Shown here: piece by piece, positions 1 through 9,108 of the stretch
Layout: every line of letters begins with the position of its first letter
Numbering within the stretch: the stretch's first letter is position 1
From: Paenibacillus endophyticus
Lineage (GTDB): Bacteria > Bacillota > Bacilli > Paenibacillales > Paenibacillaceae
Assembly: GCF_014192395.1 (NCBI RefSeq)
Contig: NZ_JACHXW010000001.1
Span: forward strand, 528,028-592,027
DNA: 64,000 bases
Direction of reading: 5' to 3'
Position numbers and translations under genes: made by a program
Notes under the pieces: model-generated
The model's input: the letters and a program-made list of their open reading frames with translations, nothing else
The model's database searches: none
Told to the model about the DNA's origin: nothing

Positions 1-1127
1 GCGTCGTATTGTCCCAATTCTTGCTTGCGCTGCATAGCGGCGGGTCGCTGCCGCCGCAAGAGACCGGACTGATGTACAACAGCTGGTTCGGCAAATCCCA
101 TCTGGAGATGCATTGGTGGCATGCGGCTCATTTTCCATTGTGGGGCAGAGAAAATTATTTGCTTAACAGCATGGATTGGTATGCGCAAATCCTGCCTGTG
201 GCGCGTGAATTGGCGCACTCTCAAGGCTATGAGGGGGCGCGTTGGCCCAAGATGGTAGGCTTCGACGGCAAGCCTTGCCCATCGCCGGTTGCAAACGGTC
301 TAATATGGCAGCAGCCGCATCCGATGGCGCTCGCCGAGCTGTGTTATCAGGCTGATCCATCGAGCGCTACGCTGGAGCGGTTCCGCAGCATCGTGTTCGA
401 ATCTGCTGATTTCATGGTATCCTTCGCCCACTGGAATGAAGAGAATCGAGTCTATGATCTGGGACCTCCTCTTATTCCGGCGCAGGAATGCCATCCTATG
501 GAGGGCAGCAAAAACCCGCCCTATGAGCTGGAATACTGGAAATATGGTTTGGAAATTGCGATGCGCTGGGCGGAACGCATGCAGCAGCCTGCCAACCCGC
601 TATGGGCAAAGGTTGCCGGTTCGTTAGCTGTGCCTCCGCAGGCGGAGGGCGTATATCTTGCCCATGAGCTGTGCCCGGAAACATTTCTGACGAAAAATCG
701 CGACCATCCGTCCATGCTGGGGGCACTTGGCATTTTGCCGGGTACGCTGATCGACCGCAAGGTCATGCGGGATACTTTGTTGAAGGTGAAGGAGGTTTGG
801 ATCTGGGAATCGGCGTGGGGCTGGGATTTCCCGATGTGCGCCATGACGGCGGCAAGACTTGGAGAACCGGATCTCGCCGTGGATTTCCTATTGCTGGATG
901 CTTCCAAGAATACGTATTTAACCAACGGACATAATTATCAGCGCCCTGGCTTGTCCGCTTATCTGCCTGGCAATGGTGGTCTGCTGGCAGCCGTTGCCAT
1001 GATGGCTTCCGGCTGGATGGAAAGCGATGGCGGAGAAGCGAAGGGGGACATGGCTGTCAATAACCCAGGCTTCCCGCAGGATGGAAGTTGGTCGGTGAAA
1101 TGGGAAGGGCTGAAGCCCTGGCTGTAG
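1..1127 (+). CDS. six-hairpin glycosidase-like protein, 5' end outside window
   Basis: The reading frame is open from base 3, so the true start lies left of the window; the TTG at 9 is only an internal codon. The visible ~374 residues are rich in Trp and His (GLMYNSWFGKSHLEMHWWHA, then HFPLWGRENYL), as in (alpha/alpha)6-barrel glycosidases. A QECHPMEG segment in mid-protein could contribute to the active site, but I cannot name the catalytic residues. It is followed after 36 bases by an oligogalacturonate lyase gene, so it is probably part of a pectin/rhamnogalacturonan operon. The substrate is unknown and the exact GH family is not assigned. Confidence 0.7.
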   Translation, partial: VVLSQFLLALHSGGSLPPQETGLMYNSWFGKSHLEMHWWHAAHFPLWGRENYLLNSMDWYAQILPVARELAHSQGYEGARWPKMVGFDGKPCPSPVANGLIWQQPHPMALAELCYQADPSSATLERFRSIVFESADFMVSFAHWNEENRVYDLGPPLIPAQECHPMEGSKNPPYELEYWKYGLEIAMRWAERMQQPANPLWAKVAGSLAVPPQAEGVYLAHELCPETFLTKNRDHPSMLGALGILPGTLIDRKVMRDTLLKVKEVWIWESAWGWDFPMCAMTAARLGEPDLAVDFLLLDASKNTYLTNGHNYQRPGLSAYLPGNGGLLAAVAMMASGWMESDGGEAKGDMAVNNPGFPQDGSWSVKWEGLKPWL

Positions 1128-1163
1128 AGGTTTCTAAGGAATTCATATTCAGGAGGCGAGAGC

Positions 1164-2306
1164 ATGTCTGCAAAAGGAACAGTGTGGCCCTCGGAACGGA
1201 AGACGGAGACCGATCGGCTAACAGGACTTGAAGTGACACAATTAACCCATTATAAGGCGCACAGCCATCATTTATATTTTACAGAAAACGGTTGGTACGA
1301 CGGGGAAGAGCGGCTGCTGATGATCTCGGATAGGGGCAACTGCACGAACCTGTACAGCCTGCATGTGGAGAGCGGGTTGATTACCCAACTGACGGATTAC
1401 AACGATGTTGATCAATTGGATGCTTGTTTATCGCCGGATGGAAGCGCGGCGTTTGTCAAGCTTGGCCGGTGCCTTATTCGTCTGGATCTGATATCGCTTG
1501 AAGAGAAGCTGATCTATGAAGCGCCGGAGGGCTATCTCCTTGGCAATGCAAACGCGACAGCCGACGGCCGTTTCGTTATGACCTGCGTGCAAGAGGATTT
1601 GTCGCATCGCATTCGGCTTGATCTAGGCAACGGCTATGTCGGCCATCGGGAGCTGATGGAGGCCGCGCCTCACAGCATGATCATACGAGTTGATGCTCAA
1701 GCTGGAGGCGGAGAGAAGGTATATGAAGCAAATCGGTTCATTACCCATATTAATACATCTCCAAAGGAGCCATGGCTTATGACCTTCTGTCATGAAGGCC
1801 CATGGCATCTGGTTGACCATCGGATATGGGGGCTGGACCTGCGCACCGGCCAAGCTTGGAAAATCAGGGAGCGGCTGGAGGGCGGCGAGAAGGTCGGGCA
1901 TGAATTTTTCTATCCCGACGGCGTGACGGTCGGCTATCACGGTTTCCGTGCGAACGGCACCAACTTCTTCGGCAGCATTCATTATGACAATTCGGGTATG
2001 GAAGAGACGGAGTTCGGCTTCGATACTTGGCACGCATACGCGGACGGTTTGGGGCAGGCGATCGTGGATGGCAAGGGTGCGGTCAAGACACTGAGCCTGT
2101 GGCGCAAGATTGAAGGCGTGTACGAGGGCCCTCGCATCCTGTGCGAGCTGCGCTGCAGTTTTCATTCGCAGAAGGTGCATGCCCACCCGCGCTTTAACAC
2201 GAACGGAAAGAAGCTGCTGTTCACAAGCGATAAGAACGGCTATGGCAATTTATATCTAGTCGAGATTCCAGAAGACTTTACTTCTTTACCGCTAATGGCA
2301 ACGTAA
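1164..2306 (+). CDS. oligogalacturonate lyase (PL22 family)
   Basis: 380 residues with AGGAGG nine bases upstream of the ATG. It shows the beta-propeller repeats of PL22 lyases: LLMISDRGNCTNLYSL near the N terminus, and HAHPRFNTNGKKLLFTSDKN followed by YGNLYLVE at the C terminus. Other typical segments are HSHHLYFTENGWYDG and GHEFFYPDG, with the conserved His residues expected to coordinate the metal. Family members cleave di- and short oligogalacturonides by beta-elimination in the cytoplasm (EC 4.2.2.6). No signal peptide is seen, which fits. It lies between a six-hairpin glycosidase-like gene and a GH105 gene. Length matches the family. Confidence 0.88.
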   Translation: MSAKGTVWPSERKTETDRLTGLEVTQLTHYKAHSHHLYFTENGWYDGEERLLMISDRGNCTNLYSLHVESGLITQLTDYNDVDQLDACLSPDGSAAFVKLGRCLIRLDLISLEEKLIYEAPEGYLLGNANATADGRFVMTCVQEDLSHRIRLDLGNGYVGHRELMEAAPHSMIIRVDAQAGGGEKVYEANRFITHINTSPKEPWLMTFCHEGPWHLVDHRIWGLDLRTGQAWKIRERLEGGEKVGHEFFYPDGVTVGYHGFRANGTNFFGSIHYDNSGMEETEFGFDTWHAYADGLGQAIVDGKGAVKTLSLWRKIEGVYEGPRILCELRCSFHSQKVHAHPRFNTNGKKLLFTSDKNGYGNLYLVEIPEDFTSLPLMAT

Positions 2307-2325
2307 ACGAAGGAGGAGAAGCTTG

Positions 2326-3489
2326 ATGAACGCTGCAACTGAAATCCTTAGCGCAGAACGCATATCCGTTAAGGTCGCTAGAACGATCCTGTCCCAAAGC
2401 AAGGATGGCTATCACCCGAATATTGCGGGCAAATGGGGTTATGTGTCCGGCATGACGCTAACAGCGATCGGTCGGCTCGGAGATTGGACATCTGAACCCG
2501 AATATCAAGCGATGGTAAAGCGGCATATGGACGTCTTCGTCCAAGAGGACGGTTCCATTCGCGGCTACGCGCTGGAGGAATACAATCTCGACCATATTAA
2601 CAAAGGGAAAAATCTGCTGAAATTATGGAAAGAGACTGGCGAATCCAAGTATGAGCATGCGGCTCGGCTTCTAATTACCCAATTGATCGGCCAGCCCCGT
2701 ACGGATGAAGGAGGATATTGGCATAAGAAAATATATCCCTTCCAAATGTGGCTGGATGGCTTGTACATGTCTTCGCCTTACATGGCCGAGTTTGCCAAAA
2801 CTTTTGGCGAGAGCGGTTGGTTTGACGAAGCGGCGCATCAGCTGCTTCTGATCGAACGGCGAACGCGTAATCCTCAAACGGGATTGCTGCATCATGCTTG
2901 GGATGAGAGCAGGGAGCAGTATTGGTGCGATGGCAGCACGGGCCGCTCACGCCATGTGTGGGGCCGGGCAATGGGTTGGTACGCCATGGCGCTAGTAGAC
3001 TCGCTTGAGCATTTTCCCGTCCATCATCCGAAACGCGGCCAGCTGATGGGGATTTTCGAGCGGATGGCAAATGCGGTGCTGCGGGTGCAGGATCAAGAGA
3101 GCGGCGTATGGTATCAGCTTATGGACTCCAACGGACGCCAAGGAAACTATTTGGAGTCGTCGGGCTCTTGCATGCTGACTTATGCGCTCGCGAAGGGGAT
3201 TCGACTCGGCTATTTGTCGGAGATTGACAGGCAGGCAGCGGAGCGCGCATATGAAGGCATTCTTGACCGCTTCGTAACCGAGGATGAGCAAGGGGTTCAT
3301 CTTCACCATATTTGCAACGGAGCCGGCTTGGGCGGGCGCAAATACCGCGACGGCTCCTATGCTTATTATATGAGCGAGAAGGTCGTCAGCGATGTACTTA
3401 TGGGTGTTGCTCCGCTGCTGCTGGCGAGCGTGGAAATAGAGCGGCTTCGGGAGCAAGCAGATTCTGAAATAGATTCTGAAAAGATTTAA
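2326..3489 (+). CDS. GH105 unsaturated glycuronyl/rhamnogalacturonyl hydrolase
   Basis: 387 residues from the ATG at 2326, which has AGGAGGAG 6-7 bases upstream; the adjacent TTG at 2323 is less likely. This is a YteR/YesR-type (alpha/alpha)6 barrel. The two Asp residues expected in the active site are seen as Asp90 in NLDHINKGKNL and Asp144 in PFQMWLDGLYMSSPYM. The family removes the 4,5-unsaturated uronic acid from oligosaccharides made by pectin lyases (EC 3.2.1.172 type), which suits its place directly after a PL22 lyase. No signal peptide, so cytoplasmic. It is separated from the next gene by 41 bases and is probably co-transcribed with it. Confidence 0.88.
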   Translation: MNAATEILSAERISVKVARTILSQSKDGYHPNIAGKWGYVSGMTLTAIGRLGDWTSEPEYQAMVKRHMDVFVQEDGSIRGYALEEYNLDHINKGKNLLKLWKETGESKYEHAARLLITQLIGQPRTDEGGYWHKKIYPFQMWLDGLYMSSPYMAEFAKTFGESGWFDEAAHQLLLIERRTRNPQTGLLHHAWDESREQYWCDGSTGRSRHVWGRAMGWYAMALVDSLEHFPVHHPKRGQLMGIFERMANAVLRVQDQESGVWYQLMDSNGRQGNYLESSGSCMLTYALAKGIRLGYLSEIDRQAAERAYEGILDRFVTEDEQGVHLHHICNGAGLGGRKYRDGSYAYYMSEKVVSDVLMGVAPLLLASVEIERLREQADSEIDSEKI

Positions 3490-3530
3490 CGCGGCTTTGA
3501 CGTTGATCATTCGAAGGAGGACTGATAGGG

Positions 3531-5942
3531 ATGCGGGAGCCAAAAGACAACCGCAGCGCCGATAAGCTCTTGATGAATTATCCCGCATCCTGGTGGCGGA
3601 ACATGTGGCGCGAAGCGCTTCCCTCAGGCAACGGCGTAATCGGTGCATCCATATTCGGTGGCGTCCAGGAGGAAACGGTGCTGCTTAATCATGCTCGCCT
3701 ATGGCATTGGGGGAGCAGGGATGAGCTGCCGGATGTAAGCGGCACGCTGGTTCAAACCCGCAGGCTGATGGATGAAGAGCGTTATGCCGAGGCTAGCTGG
3801 CAGCTCGCGAATGCTTTAAAGGAGCGCGGGTACGGGACGAAGCTCGCTTCCAGATTCCCGCTTGCTGCGATCTGGCTTGCCATGCCCTGCGGCAGTGCTT
3901 TTCGCGGGTACAGCCGAACGCTTGCGATGGACAGCGGAGAAGTAACGGTAGGCTGGATGGACGGATCAAGCGAGTACCGGCGAAGGCTGTTCGTATCGCG
4001 CGCTGACGATACGGTTGTTTATGAGCTTGGAGGGTACGGGGAAGCTCGAGTATCGGGTGAGCTTGGCCTTGTTCTTCACCCGAGCGACCGCTGGGCGGAT
4101 ACGCCTGAATTCAAGGAGCTTGAGCAGTCGATTGAAACCAGCGCTGCAGGCGCATATGCCTGGTTCGCTGGAACGAATGACGATGGAACGGATTACGGCG
4201 CAGTCATGCATGTCATTCCGGAGGGCGGATGCATCGAAGCGGAGGGAGACGTGATCCGGTTCGAGGGAGCGAGACGGTTGCTCGTGCTTGTGAAGCTGTT
4301 CGTCCTAGGCGAGCGGACCAAGGACTGGGAACAATTGAAGAAGAAATTGGCCGAGCTTGCTGTTGGTACCTCTTATGAGATCTTGCTGGAGCGCCATCTC
4401 GTTCTCCACCGGCCTTTGTACCGTTCAGCCTCGCTCAAATTGGATGATGCGGATGATGATTTGCTTTCCAATGAGCGCCTGCTGCTGGATGCGTATGAGG
4501 GGGAAGCGCCGCCCGCGCTTGTACGCAAGATGTGGGCATATGGCCGTTATTTGTTTTTGAGTGGAACTGCAGCTGCGGAAGAAGCGGAGCCTTTCGGGCT
4601 GTACGGCCTGTGGGGAGGAGACTATAGGTTGGTATGGAGCCACAACATGGCGAACGAGAACATTCAGATGATGTATTGGCATGCGCATGTTGGAGGACTG
4701 GGCGAACTGGTCCCTTCCTTATTCCGTTACTATGAGGGATTGATGGATGATTTTCGTGAAAATGCGAGCAAGCTGTATGGCTGCAGCGGCATCTATATCC
4801 CGGCAGGCACGACGACGGGTATCGGTGTTCCTAATCAGATTGTGCCAGTCATTCTGAACTGGATCGGTGCGGCGGGCTGGCTGGCCCGCCACTATTATGA
4901 ACATTTCCGTTTCACGGGAAATATTCAATTTTTGCGGGAGACGGCGCTGCCTTTCATGCTCGAGGCACTGAGGTTTTACGAGGACTTCCTAGTTGCTGGC
5001 GAGGATGGTTTTTACAAAATGTATCCCTCCGTATCCCCCGAGAATACTCCGCTCAACTTCATGCCGTCAGACGGCAAACAGCTGGCACATCCGATGCCTA
5101 CGGCGATTAACGCGACGATGGATATTGCCATATTGAAGGAGCTTCTGCAGCATGTAATAGAAGCGAATCGGATGGCAGGCGGCGATCCGGAAGCCGAGAG
5201 GGAATGGAGCCGAATGCTGACGCGGCTGCCGGCGTACCGACTGAATAAGGACGGCGCGGTCAGCGAGTGGATTCATCCGGCTTTCGAGGATCGCTACGCA
5301 CACCGTCATCTCTCGCATCTGTACCCGGTCTTCCCAGGGCAGGAAGTAACAAAAGAGAGTGATCCAAGCCTGTTCGGAGCGTTCGAAACGGCAGTGCAGC
5401 GGCGTGAAATCGGAGCCCAAAGCGGCTGGTCGCTGGCCCATATGGCGGCAATTTATGCGCGGCTGGGCGATGGAGACAGCTCCTTGGATTGTTTGGATAT
5501 CCTAGCAAGATCGAGTCTGATGCCCAATCTATTCACGCTCCATAATGATTGGCGGGGGATGGGCGTCTCGATGCAAATGCCTGCGGCTCCGGTGCAATTG
5601 GACGCCAATATGGGGTGGGTGAATGCCGTTCAGGAACAGCTGCTTCAAGTATCGGCCGACCTCATAAAGTTACTGCCGGCGCTGCCGGGGCGTTGGAAGC
5701 GCGGACATCTAGCCGATTGGAGGTTCCATACGGGCAAAGTGGCACTTCACTGGAATCGAGATACGGGCTCGTTCAAAGCGGTGCTGACAGCCGATAGGGA
5801 TACCGATACGATCGTCAAGCTGCCTGATTGGGCAGGAGCCTGCACCATAACCGGCGGAGACGTTCAGTCTTCTCCGCTCGGTCCTACTTACTTTACGGTA
5901 CGAATGAAGAGCGGGGCCCTGCCGGTTGTCTTCGAATCTTGA
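3531..5942 (+). CDS. GH95 family alpha-L-fucosidase/galactosidase-type glycosidase
   Basis: 803 residues; AAGGAGG sits upstream of the ATG. The N-terminal beta-sandwich shows the GH95 hallmark (LPSGNGVIGASIFGG, LLNHARLWHWG). The (alpha/alpha)6 domain keeps the residues known as catalytic in GH95: paired Asn375 and Asn377 in ANENIQMMYW, Glu504 in YPSVSPENTP and Asp691 in VQLDANMGWV. GH95 enzymes invert alpha-1,2-L-fucosidic or alpha-L-galactosidic bonds, found on xyloglucan and rhamnogalacturonan side chains. There is no signal peptide, so it would act on imported oligosaccharides. It is the last gene of the pectin operon and is followed by a strong terminator. The exact sugar specificity cannot be read from sequence. 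Confidence 0.85.
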   Translation: MREPKDNRSADKLLMNYPASWWRNMWREALPSGNGVIGASIFGGVQEETVLLNHARLWHWGSRDELPDVSGTLVQTRRLMDEERYAEASWQLANALKERGYGTKLASRFPLAAIWLAMPCGSAFRGYSRTLAMDSGEVTVGWMDGSSEYRRRLFVSRADDTVVYELGGYGEARVSGELGLVLHPSDRWADTPEFKELEQSIETSAAGAYAWFAGTNDDGTDYGAVMHVIPEGGCIEAEGDVIRFEGARRLLVLVKLFVLGERTKDWEQLKKKLAELAVGTSYEILLERHLVLHRPLYRSASLKLDDADDDLLSNERLLLDAYEGEAPPALVRKMWAYGRYLFLSGTAAAEEAEPFGLYGLWGGDYRLVWSHNMANENIQMMYWHAHVGGLGELVPSLFRYYEGLMDDFRENASKLYGCSGIYIPAGTTTGIGVPNQIVPVILNWIGAAGWLARHYYEHFRFTGNIQFLRETALPFMLEALRFYEDFLVAGEDGFYKMYPSVSPENTPLNFMPSDGKQLAHPMPTAINATMDIAILKELLQHVIEANRMAGGDPEAEREWSRMLTRLPAYRLNKDGAVSEWIHPAFEDRYAHRHLSHLYPVFPGQEVTKESDPSLFGAFETAVQRREIGAQSGWSLAHMAAIYARLGDGDSSLDCLDILARSSLMPNLFTLHNDWRGMGVSMQMPAAPVQLDANMGWVNAVQEQLLQVSADLIKLLPALPGRWKRGHLADWRFHTGKVALHWNRDTGSFKAVLTADRDTDTIVKLPDWAGACTITGGDVQSSPLGPTYFTVRMKSGALPVVFES

Positions 5943-5991
5943 AAGAAATTAATGATCGCATTTCAAAATAGGGTTATTGCACTTATGCTGC

Positions 5992-6032
5992 AAGGCAGCC
6001 ATTCCATCTATGATGGAATGGCTGCCTTTTAA
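5992..6032 (+). terminator. intrinsic terminator of the pectin operon
   Basis: A perfect 17-bp stem (5992-6008 with 6012-6028) around a 3-base loop is followed by TTAAGTTTT. It lies about 50 bases after the GH95 stop codon. Confidence 0.9.
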
Positions 6033-6086
6033 GTTTTACAAGAGAGGACAGGGAGTGTTTGAGGGATTGACCGTGACGCTATTGTT

Positions 6087-6341
6087 ATGGACAATACTGT
6101 ATTCAATGACGGAAGGGGGATATCAGACGCCTTGCTGCAAATAGACCAGCATCGAGTAAGATGGAAAAAAGGCGAACGGGAACGTATTATTGTACGCGTG
6201 CATGGCTGTAAACTCCGGGTTCCCAACCAAACATATGTTTATTATGAATATGAAACGGCGAAAGCGTTCCATGCTGACTCCGAACATAGCACTATGGACA
6301 GAAACAACTCTATTGAATTATGGTTAGACATGGAAATATAA
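6087..6341 (+). CDS. small uncharacterised open frame, possibly a gene remnant
   Basis: 84 residues of unknown family, frame open from 6063. The composition looks protein-like (charged, with VNTYVYYEYETAK-like and DRNNSIELWLD segments), but there is no convincing ribosome binding site before the ATG and no recognisable domain. It fills most of the gap between the GH95 terminator and the response regulator, and its stop abuts the leader of that gene. It may be the 3' piece of a lost gene or a chance frame. The rest of 6033-6377 holds nothing I recognise. Confidence 0.25.
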   Translation: MDNTVFNDGRGISDALLQIDQHRVRWKKGERERIIVRVHGCKLRVPNQTYVYYEYETAKAFHADSEHSTMDRNNSIELWLDMEI

Positions 6342-6377
6342 ATGAATAATAGACAAATTAAAAAAGAAGGTGAAGCC

Positions 6378-7091
6378 ATGGACGCGGTACGGATACTGAT
6401 TGCCGACGATGACAAGGAAATCAGGGATTTGTTGAAGAAATATTTGGAACGAGAGCTTTATCAAGCAGATGTTGCGGAAGATGGAGAGCATGCCCTGCGC
6501 TTGTTTGACGCTAACAAATACAACCTTGTTATATTGGATATTATGATGCCACAGGTGGATGGGATCGAAGTATGCAGAAGACTGCGGAACAAATCTAACG
6601 TTCCTATATTTATGCTCACGGCCAGGGATCATGAAGTGGAGAAAATATTGGGTTTAAGTATTGGCGCTGACGACTATATAACGAAGCCGTTCAGCATTAA
6701 TGAGGTTGTCGCCAGAGTAAAGTCGCTTATGAGGCGATATCTGATCTTAGGGAGCGAACGGGCTGCCCAGGGCAATGCAAAGATCACGTACAAAGGTTTC
6801 TCGATCGATCTCCGTCAATATACCGTTAATGTCAGCGGAAACGAGATATCCCTTACGGCTAAGGAATTTGAACTGCTTAAGTTCTTCGCTACTAATCCCG
6901 GACAGGTTTTTACCAAGACCCAGCTATTTCGTAATGTATGGGATAGCAACTACATAGAAGACGACAACACGGTAATGGTGCATATCCGAAAACTGCGCAA
7001 GAAAATAGAAAAGGACCCTTCCAACCCTAGGTTCATTCAGACGGTATGGGGGATCGGTTACAAATTTACGGGTGAAAAAGATGAATCTTAA
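6378..7091 (+). CDS. OmpR/PhoB-family response regulator (VanR/BacR-like)
   Basis: 237 residues from the ATG at 6378, chosen because AGAAGGTGA precedes it and the protein then begins MDAVRILIADDD. The receiver has the acidic pocket at residues 10-12, phospho-acceptor Asp54 (VILDIMMP) and the Lys in DDYITKPFS. The C-terminal winged helix shows LTAKEFELLKFFATNPGQVF and MVHIRKLRKKI. It overlaps the kinase gene by 11 bases. Its likely target is the promoter with phased repeats at 8101-8155, just before the ABC transporter. By context it controls a bacitracin/cell-wall-antibiotic response; the inducer is inferred, not shown. Confidence 0.9.
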   Translation: MDAVRILIADDDKEIRDLLKKYLERELYQADVAEDGEHALRLFDANKYNLVILDIMMPQVDGIEVCRRLRNKSNVPIFMLTARDHEVEKILGLSIGADDYITKPFSINEVVARVKSLMRRYLILGSERAAQGNAKITYKGFSIDLRQYTVNVSGNEISLTAKEFELLKFFATNPGQVFTKTQLFRNVWDSNYIEDDNTVMVHIRKLRKKIEKDPSNPRFIQTVWGIGYKFTGEKDES

Positions 7092-8127
7092 TAAGCTCAT
7101 CGTGCTTCTTGCGGTTCAATGGATCATCATCGTTGGGATTGCTATCACGGTTACGAATCGCAACGGATCAGTTGTTACACAGTGGATTTTATTCGGTGTA
7201 TCTATCGTAGTTATGGGCATTATTTTGGCCATGGTGCTGCGTTTCCGCGTGAAATTGGTGCACATGTCCGCGGAGTTAAAACGAGCGGTTGACGGTAATT
7301 TCAAGACCCGATTATTTGCAAAAGAAGATGCGATTTGGAATGAGGTTGTTTTTTCAATCAATGAAATCATCGGTCAGCTGGAACAAGTTAAAATCGAATC
7401 AGTCAAATCGCAGTCGACGAGAGTAAGTCTCTTGTCCAGCATTTCACATGATATTCGAACGCCTCTCACCTCCATTATTGGCTATGTGGACGCCTTGAAG
7501 GACGGCATTGCCGCTTCAGAACAAGAGAAACAGGAGTATATCGCGATTCTGTCGATAAAAGCTTCCGCGCTCAAGGAAATGATTGATGAGATTTTTATAA
7601 TGGCCAAGCTCGATGCCGATGAGATACCTCGCAAAGAGGAAACTATCGATTTGGGCGAGCTGACCAGAGAACTGTTGATTGAGTTTCTACCGGAGCTGAA
7701 AAAGAATGGAATCGCCTTAGAAACACAGATTTCGGATGTCAAATACTCAGTGCGGGCAGACCGAATGGGATTGATGAGAACGATCGGAAATATTGTGAAA
7801 AATGCTGTGCAGTACGGGAAAGATGGGAAAGTGCTGGGTGTAGATTTACTAGAGTTGGACGATGAGTACAAATTGATCATATGGGATCGGGGGCCGGGGA
7901 TACCGGAAGAGGAGCTTGTGCATATATTTGAAAGAAGCTACAGAAGTGACAAGGCGAGAAGCTCGGTAAGCGGTGGAAGCGGTCTCGGGCTAGCGATAGC
8001 TAGGTCGCTAACGGAAAGAGAAGGCGGACGGATTGTTGTCCAAAGTAAGCCGTGGGAAAAAACGTCTTTCGGCGTATTTTTGCCGAGAGACGGCTTGAAA
8101 ATTAAGAAACGATTAAAAAATAGATAA
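7081..8127 (+). CDS. sensor histidine kinase with very short extracellular loop
   Basis: 348 residues from the ATG at 7081, preceded by GGTGA inside the regulator gene; the GTG at 7072 is the alternative. Two N-terminal membrane helices (about residues 3-24 and 31-54) are separated by only about nine residues, so there is almost no external sensor. The kinase core is complete: H box SISHDIRTPLTSIIGY with His123, N box NIVKNAVQYG, DRGPGIPEE and GGSGLGLAIA. The design resembles intramembrane-sensing kinases of cell-wall antibiotic responses in Firmicutes. Stimulus transfer through the neighbouring transporter is possible but unproven. Its final codons overlap the phased repeats of the next promoter. 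Confidence 0.88.
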   Translation: MNLNKLIVLLAVQWIIIVGIAITVTNRNGSVVTQWILFGVSIVVMGIILAMVLRFRVKLVHMSAELKRAVDGNFKTRLFAKEDAIWNEVVFSINEIIGQLEQVKIESVKSQSTRVSLLSSISHDIRTPLTSIIGYVDALKDGIAASEQEKQEYIAILSIKASALKEMIDEIFIMAKLDADEIPRKEETIDLGELTRELLIEFLPELKKNGIALETQISDVKYSVRADRMGLMRTIGNIVKNAVQYGKDGKVLGVDLLELDDEYKLIIWDRGPGIPEEELVHIFERSYRSDKARSSVSGGSGLGLAIARSLTEREGGRIVVQSKPWEKTSFGVFLPRDGLKIKKRLKNR

Positions 8128-8155
8128 GAAGCTGTTAAAATCGTCTGTCTATAAT
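8101..8155 (+). promoter_or_regulatory. candidate response-regulator-activated promoter of the bcr-like operon
   Basis: Four hexamers recur exactly every 11 bp: ATTAAG (8101), ATTAAA (8112), GATAAG (8123) and GTTAAA (8134). A TATAAT -10 box follows at 8150-8155, with no good -35 hexamer at the proper spacing. Phased direct repeats that replace the -35 element are typical of OmpR/PhoB-family activation. The first repeats lie inside the end of the kinase gene. Confidence 0.6.
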
Positions 8156-8187
8156 AATGAGAGACACACGAAGAGAGGTGATTCACG

Positions 8188-9108
8188 ATTAGCGTTATTA
8201 TTAGAACCACAAACCTGACAAAGGCTTACGGTAAGTCATTGGTGGTCGACAGTGTAAGCATGACAGTCAATCAGGGCGAAATATACGGTTTTCTAGGACG
8301 GAACGGCGCCGGCAAAACAACGACCATTCGCATGCTGATGGGGCTGATCAAACCTACGGATGGCCAAATCGATATATTCGGCGAAAATCTGGCTCACCGT
8401 CAAAAAGATATTTTACACAGAATCGGGTCGATTGTTGAGGTGCCGGGCTTTTACGAAAATCTGACTGCGGCGGAGAATTTGTCTATTAACGCCAAAATAA
8501 TGGGGCTTCACAAACGAAATGCGGTTGCGGAAACGCTAGAGATGGTTGGACTGCAGGATGAAACAAGGAAGGTCGTAGCAAAATATTCTGTCGGGATGAA
8601 GCAGCGACTTGGCATTGCGAGAGCGCTTCTTCACTATCCAGAGCTACTTATACTGGACGAGCCTACCAACGGGCTTGATCCAATCGGGATCAAGGAGATA
8701 CGCAAACTGATTAAATTATTAGCAGAGGAACGCGGAATCACCATTCTTTTATCGAGCCATATTTTATCCGAAATCGAGCAGCTTGCGGATCGTGTTGGCA
8801 TTATTCATAAAGGTAAATTGCTGGAGGAAATCGCATTTGACAAGCTTCGCCAAATTAATCGTAAACATGTGGAGTTTCAAGTGTCAAACGAAAATAAAGC
8901 CGCCATGATTCTTGAGAATCATTTTAACATCATTGATTATGAAATTCGTGAGCAAGGGCAGATCCGTATTTATTCGCATTTTGGTGAGCAGGGTCAAATC
9001 AATAAAGTATTTGTTCAGCATGATATCGAAGTTTCAAAGATTGCTGTCAGTGAGGACAAATTAGAAGATTATTTTACTCAGCTCGTGGGAGGCGGAAGCA
9101 TTGGTTGA
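8188..9108 (+). CDS. BcrA-like ABC transporter ATP-binding protein, probable ATT start
   Basis: 307 residues if translation starts at the ATT at 8188. The frame is closed by TGA at 8179. ATT is the only plausible start codon with a ribosome site (GAGAGGTGA, 6 bases away), and it gives the N terminus ISVIIRTTNLTKAYG expected of BcrA proteins. A start at TTG 8239 has no ribosome site and would delete the first strand of the ATPase fold. Walker A GRNGAGKTTT, signature YSVGMKQRLGIARAL, Walker B LLILDEPTNGLDP and the H-loop SSHILSEIEQ are intact. With the downstream permease it probably removes bacitracin-type antibiotics from lipid-carrier targets. It overlaps the permease gene by 8 bases. Confidence 0.87.
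   Translation: MSVIIRTTNLTKAYGKSLVVDSVSMTVNQGEIYGFLGRNGAGKTTTIRMLMGLIKPTDGQIDIFGENLAHRQKDILHRIGSIVEVPGFYENLTAAENLSINAKIMGLHKRNAVAETLEMVGLQDETRKVVAKYSVGMKQRLGIARALLHYPELLILDEPTNGLDPIGIKEIRKLIKLLAEERGITILLSSHILSEIEQLADRVGIIHKGKLLEEIAFDKLRQINRKHVEFQVSNENKAAMILENHFNIIDYEIREQGQIRIYSHFGEQGQINKVFVQHDIEVSKIAVSEDKLEDYFTQLVGGGSIG

Noticed and set aside
1623..2186. 187-residue open frame antisense to the oligogalacturonate lyase
   Set aside because: It is a mirror of a strongly supported gene; its composition follows the codon pattern of the plus strand.
2992..3648. 218-residue antisense frame across the GH105/GH95 junction
   Set aside because: It covers the ends of two supported genes, has no domain and no ribosome site.
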